Assembly: GCA_029288195.1 (NCBI GenBank)
Contig: JARFPR010000535.1
Coordinates: forward strand, 1 to 6,900
DNA: 6,900 bases
Source: Gammaproteobacteria bacterium
Lineage (GTDB): Bacteria > Pseudomonadota > Gammaproteobacteria > GCA-001735895
Reading direction: 5' to 3'
Both the position numbers and the translations under genes were made by a program. Shown here in pieces: positions 6,626 through 6,900 of this stretch. Positions within the stretch are counted from its first letter, which is position 1; every line of letters starts with the position of its first letter. The notes beneath the pieces are model-generated. The model was given only the letters and a program-made list of their open reading frames with translations, ran no database searches and was not told the origin of the DNA.

Positions 6626-6900
6626 ATGAAATCTCATGCACGCGTTGTGGTTATAGGTGGCGGTATCGCCGGTTGTTCAACACTTTATCATTTGACCCGC
6701 GAGGGCTGGACCGACGTGGTGCTGGTGGAGCGTGACGAGTTGACGTCGGGCTCGACCTGGCATGCAGCCGCCCAGGTCACCCAGTTTGGCGGCAACCAGA
6801 CCATGGTTGCACTAAAGCGGCACAGTATCGACCTTTATCGTGAACTCGCTGCCGATGCGGAAAATCCGATCTCCTACCATATCACCGGCGGGATGCGCCT
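6626..6900 (+). CDS. FAD-dependent oxidoreductase, dimethylglycine/sarcosine dehydrogenase-like (3' partial)
   Basis: Only the first 91 codons are in the window. The N-terminus is a dinucleotide-binding Rossmann motif: VVVIGGGIAGCS (7-18) with the glycines at 11-13 and 16, ending in the acidic residue Glu35 (VLVER) that usually binds the ribose of FAD. Next comes TSGSTWHAAAQ (40-50). In mammalian dimethylglycine dehydrogenase the same GSTWHAA stretch holds the histidine that binds FAD covalently, so His46 is the matching residue here. The family removes methyl groups from N-methylated amino acids such as dimethylglycine or sarcosine, often with a folate-binding GcvT-like C-terminal domain, which would lie outside the window. 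The ATG at 6626 fits the family's usual distance to the Rossmann motif, but I see no clear ribosome binding site before it. Confidence 0.88.
   Translation, partial: MKSHARVVVIGGGIAGCSTLYHLTREGWTDVVLVERDELTSGSTWHAAAQVTQFGGNQTMVALKRHSIDLYRELAADAENPISYHITGGMR

Noticed and set aside
1..6900. CRISPR array, tRNA, rRNA, insertion sequence or phage elements
   Set aside because: No regularly spaced repeats, transposase motifs, terminal inverted repeats or structural RNA signatures were seen.

Overview
The window looks like chromosomal DNA of a Gram-negative proteobacterium, most likely a free-living, possibly marine, gammaproteobacterium. The main evidence is a full-length family B DNA polymerase of the Escherichia coli Pol II type, similar along its whole length. 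Exported proteins with ordinary Sec signal peptides, a c-type cytochrome and an FAD-dependent amine oxidoreductase fit this. Base composition and codon use look even across the window. I see no insertion sequence, integrase, phage gene, tRNA, rRNA or CRISPR array.

Left part (1-1862, all + strand): the 3' part of a gene resembling P-loop nucleotide kinases (start lies off the window), a small GFA/CENP-V-type zinc protein, and an exported cytochrome P460-like protein with a single CxxCH haem site. The gaps are 40 and 49 bases, so these could be co-transcribed, although no single pathway obviously links them.

Centre (1888-4242, - strand): polB, encoding DNA polymerase II, a proofreading repair and translesion polymerase. 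It meets the cytochrome gene tail to tail and starts with TTG. A compact divergent control region (about 4243-4333) with overlapping candidate promoters and short inverted repeats separates polB from the next genes.

Right of centre (4334-5646, + strand): the most unusual point of the window. A 32-codon reading frame with a good ribosome binding site reads as the first ~20 residues of a D-cysteine desulfhydrase joined directly to the last ~12 residues of the same kind of enzyme. It appears to be a relic left by an in-frame deletion of nearly the whole gene. Fourteen bases after its stop begins an intact DegT/DnrJ/EryC1/StrS-family PLP enzyme with a weak ribosome binding site of its own.

Right end: an exported protein of unknown function with a Met/Gln-rich C-terminal tail (5741-6571, - strand), and, divergently, the first 91 codons of an FAD-dependent oxidoreductase of the dimethylglycine/sarcosine dehydrogenase type running off the window. 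Overall this is a mostly ordinary chromosomal region. I found no coherent new multi-gene system; the best lead is the deleted desulfhydrase relic and its position in front of the aminotransferase gene.
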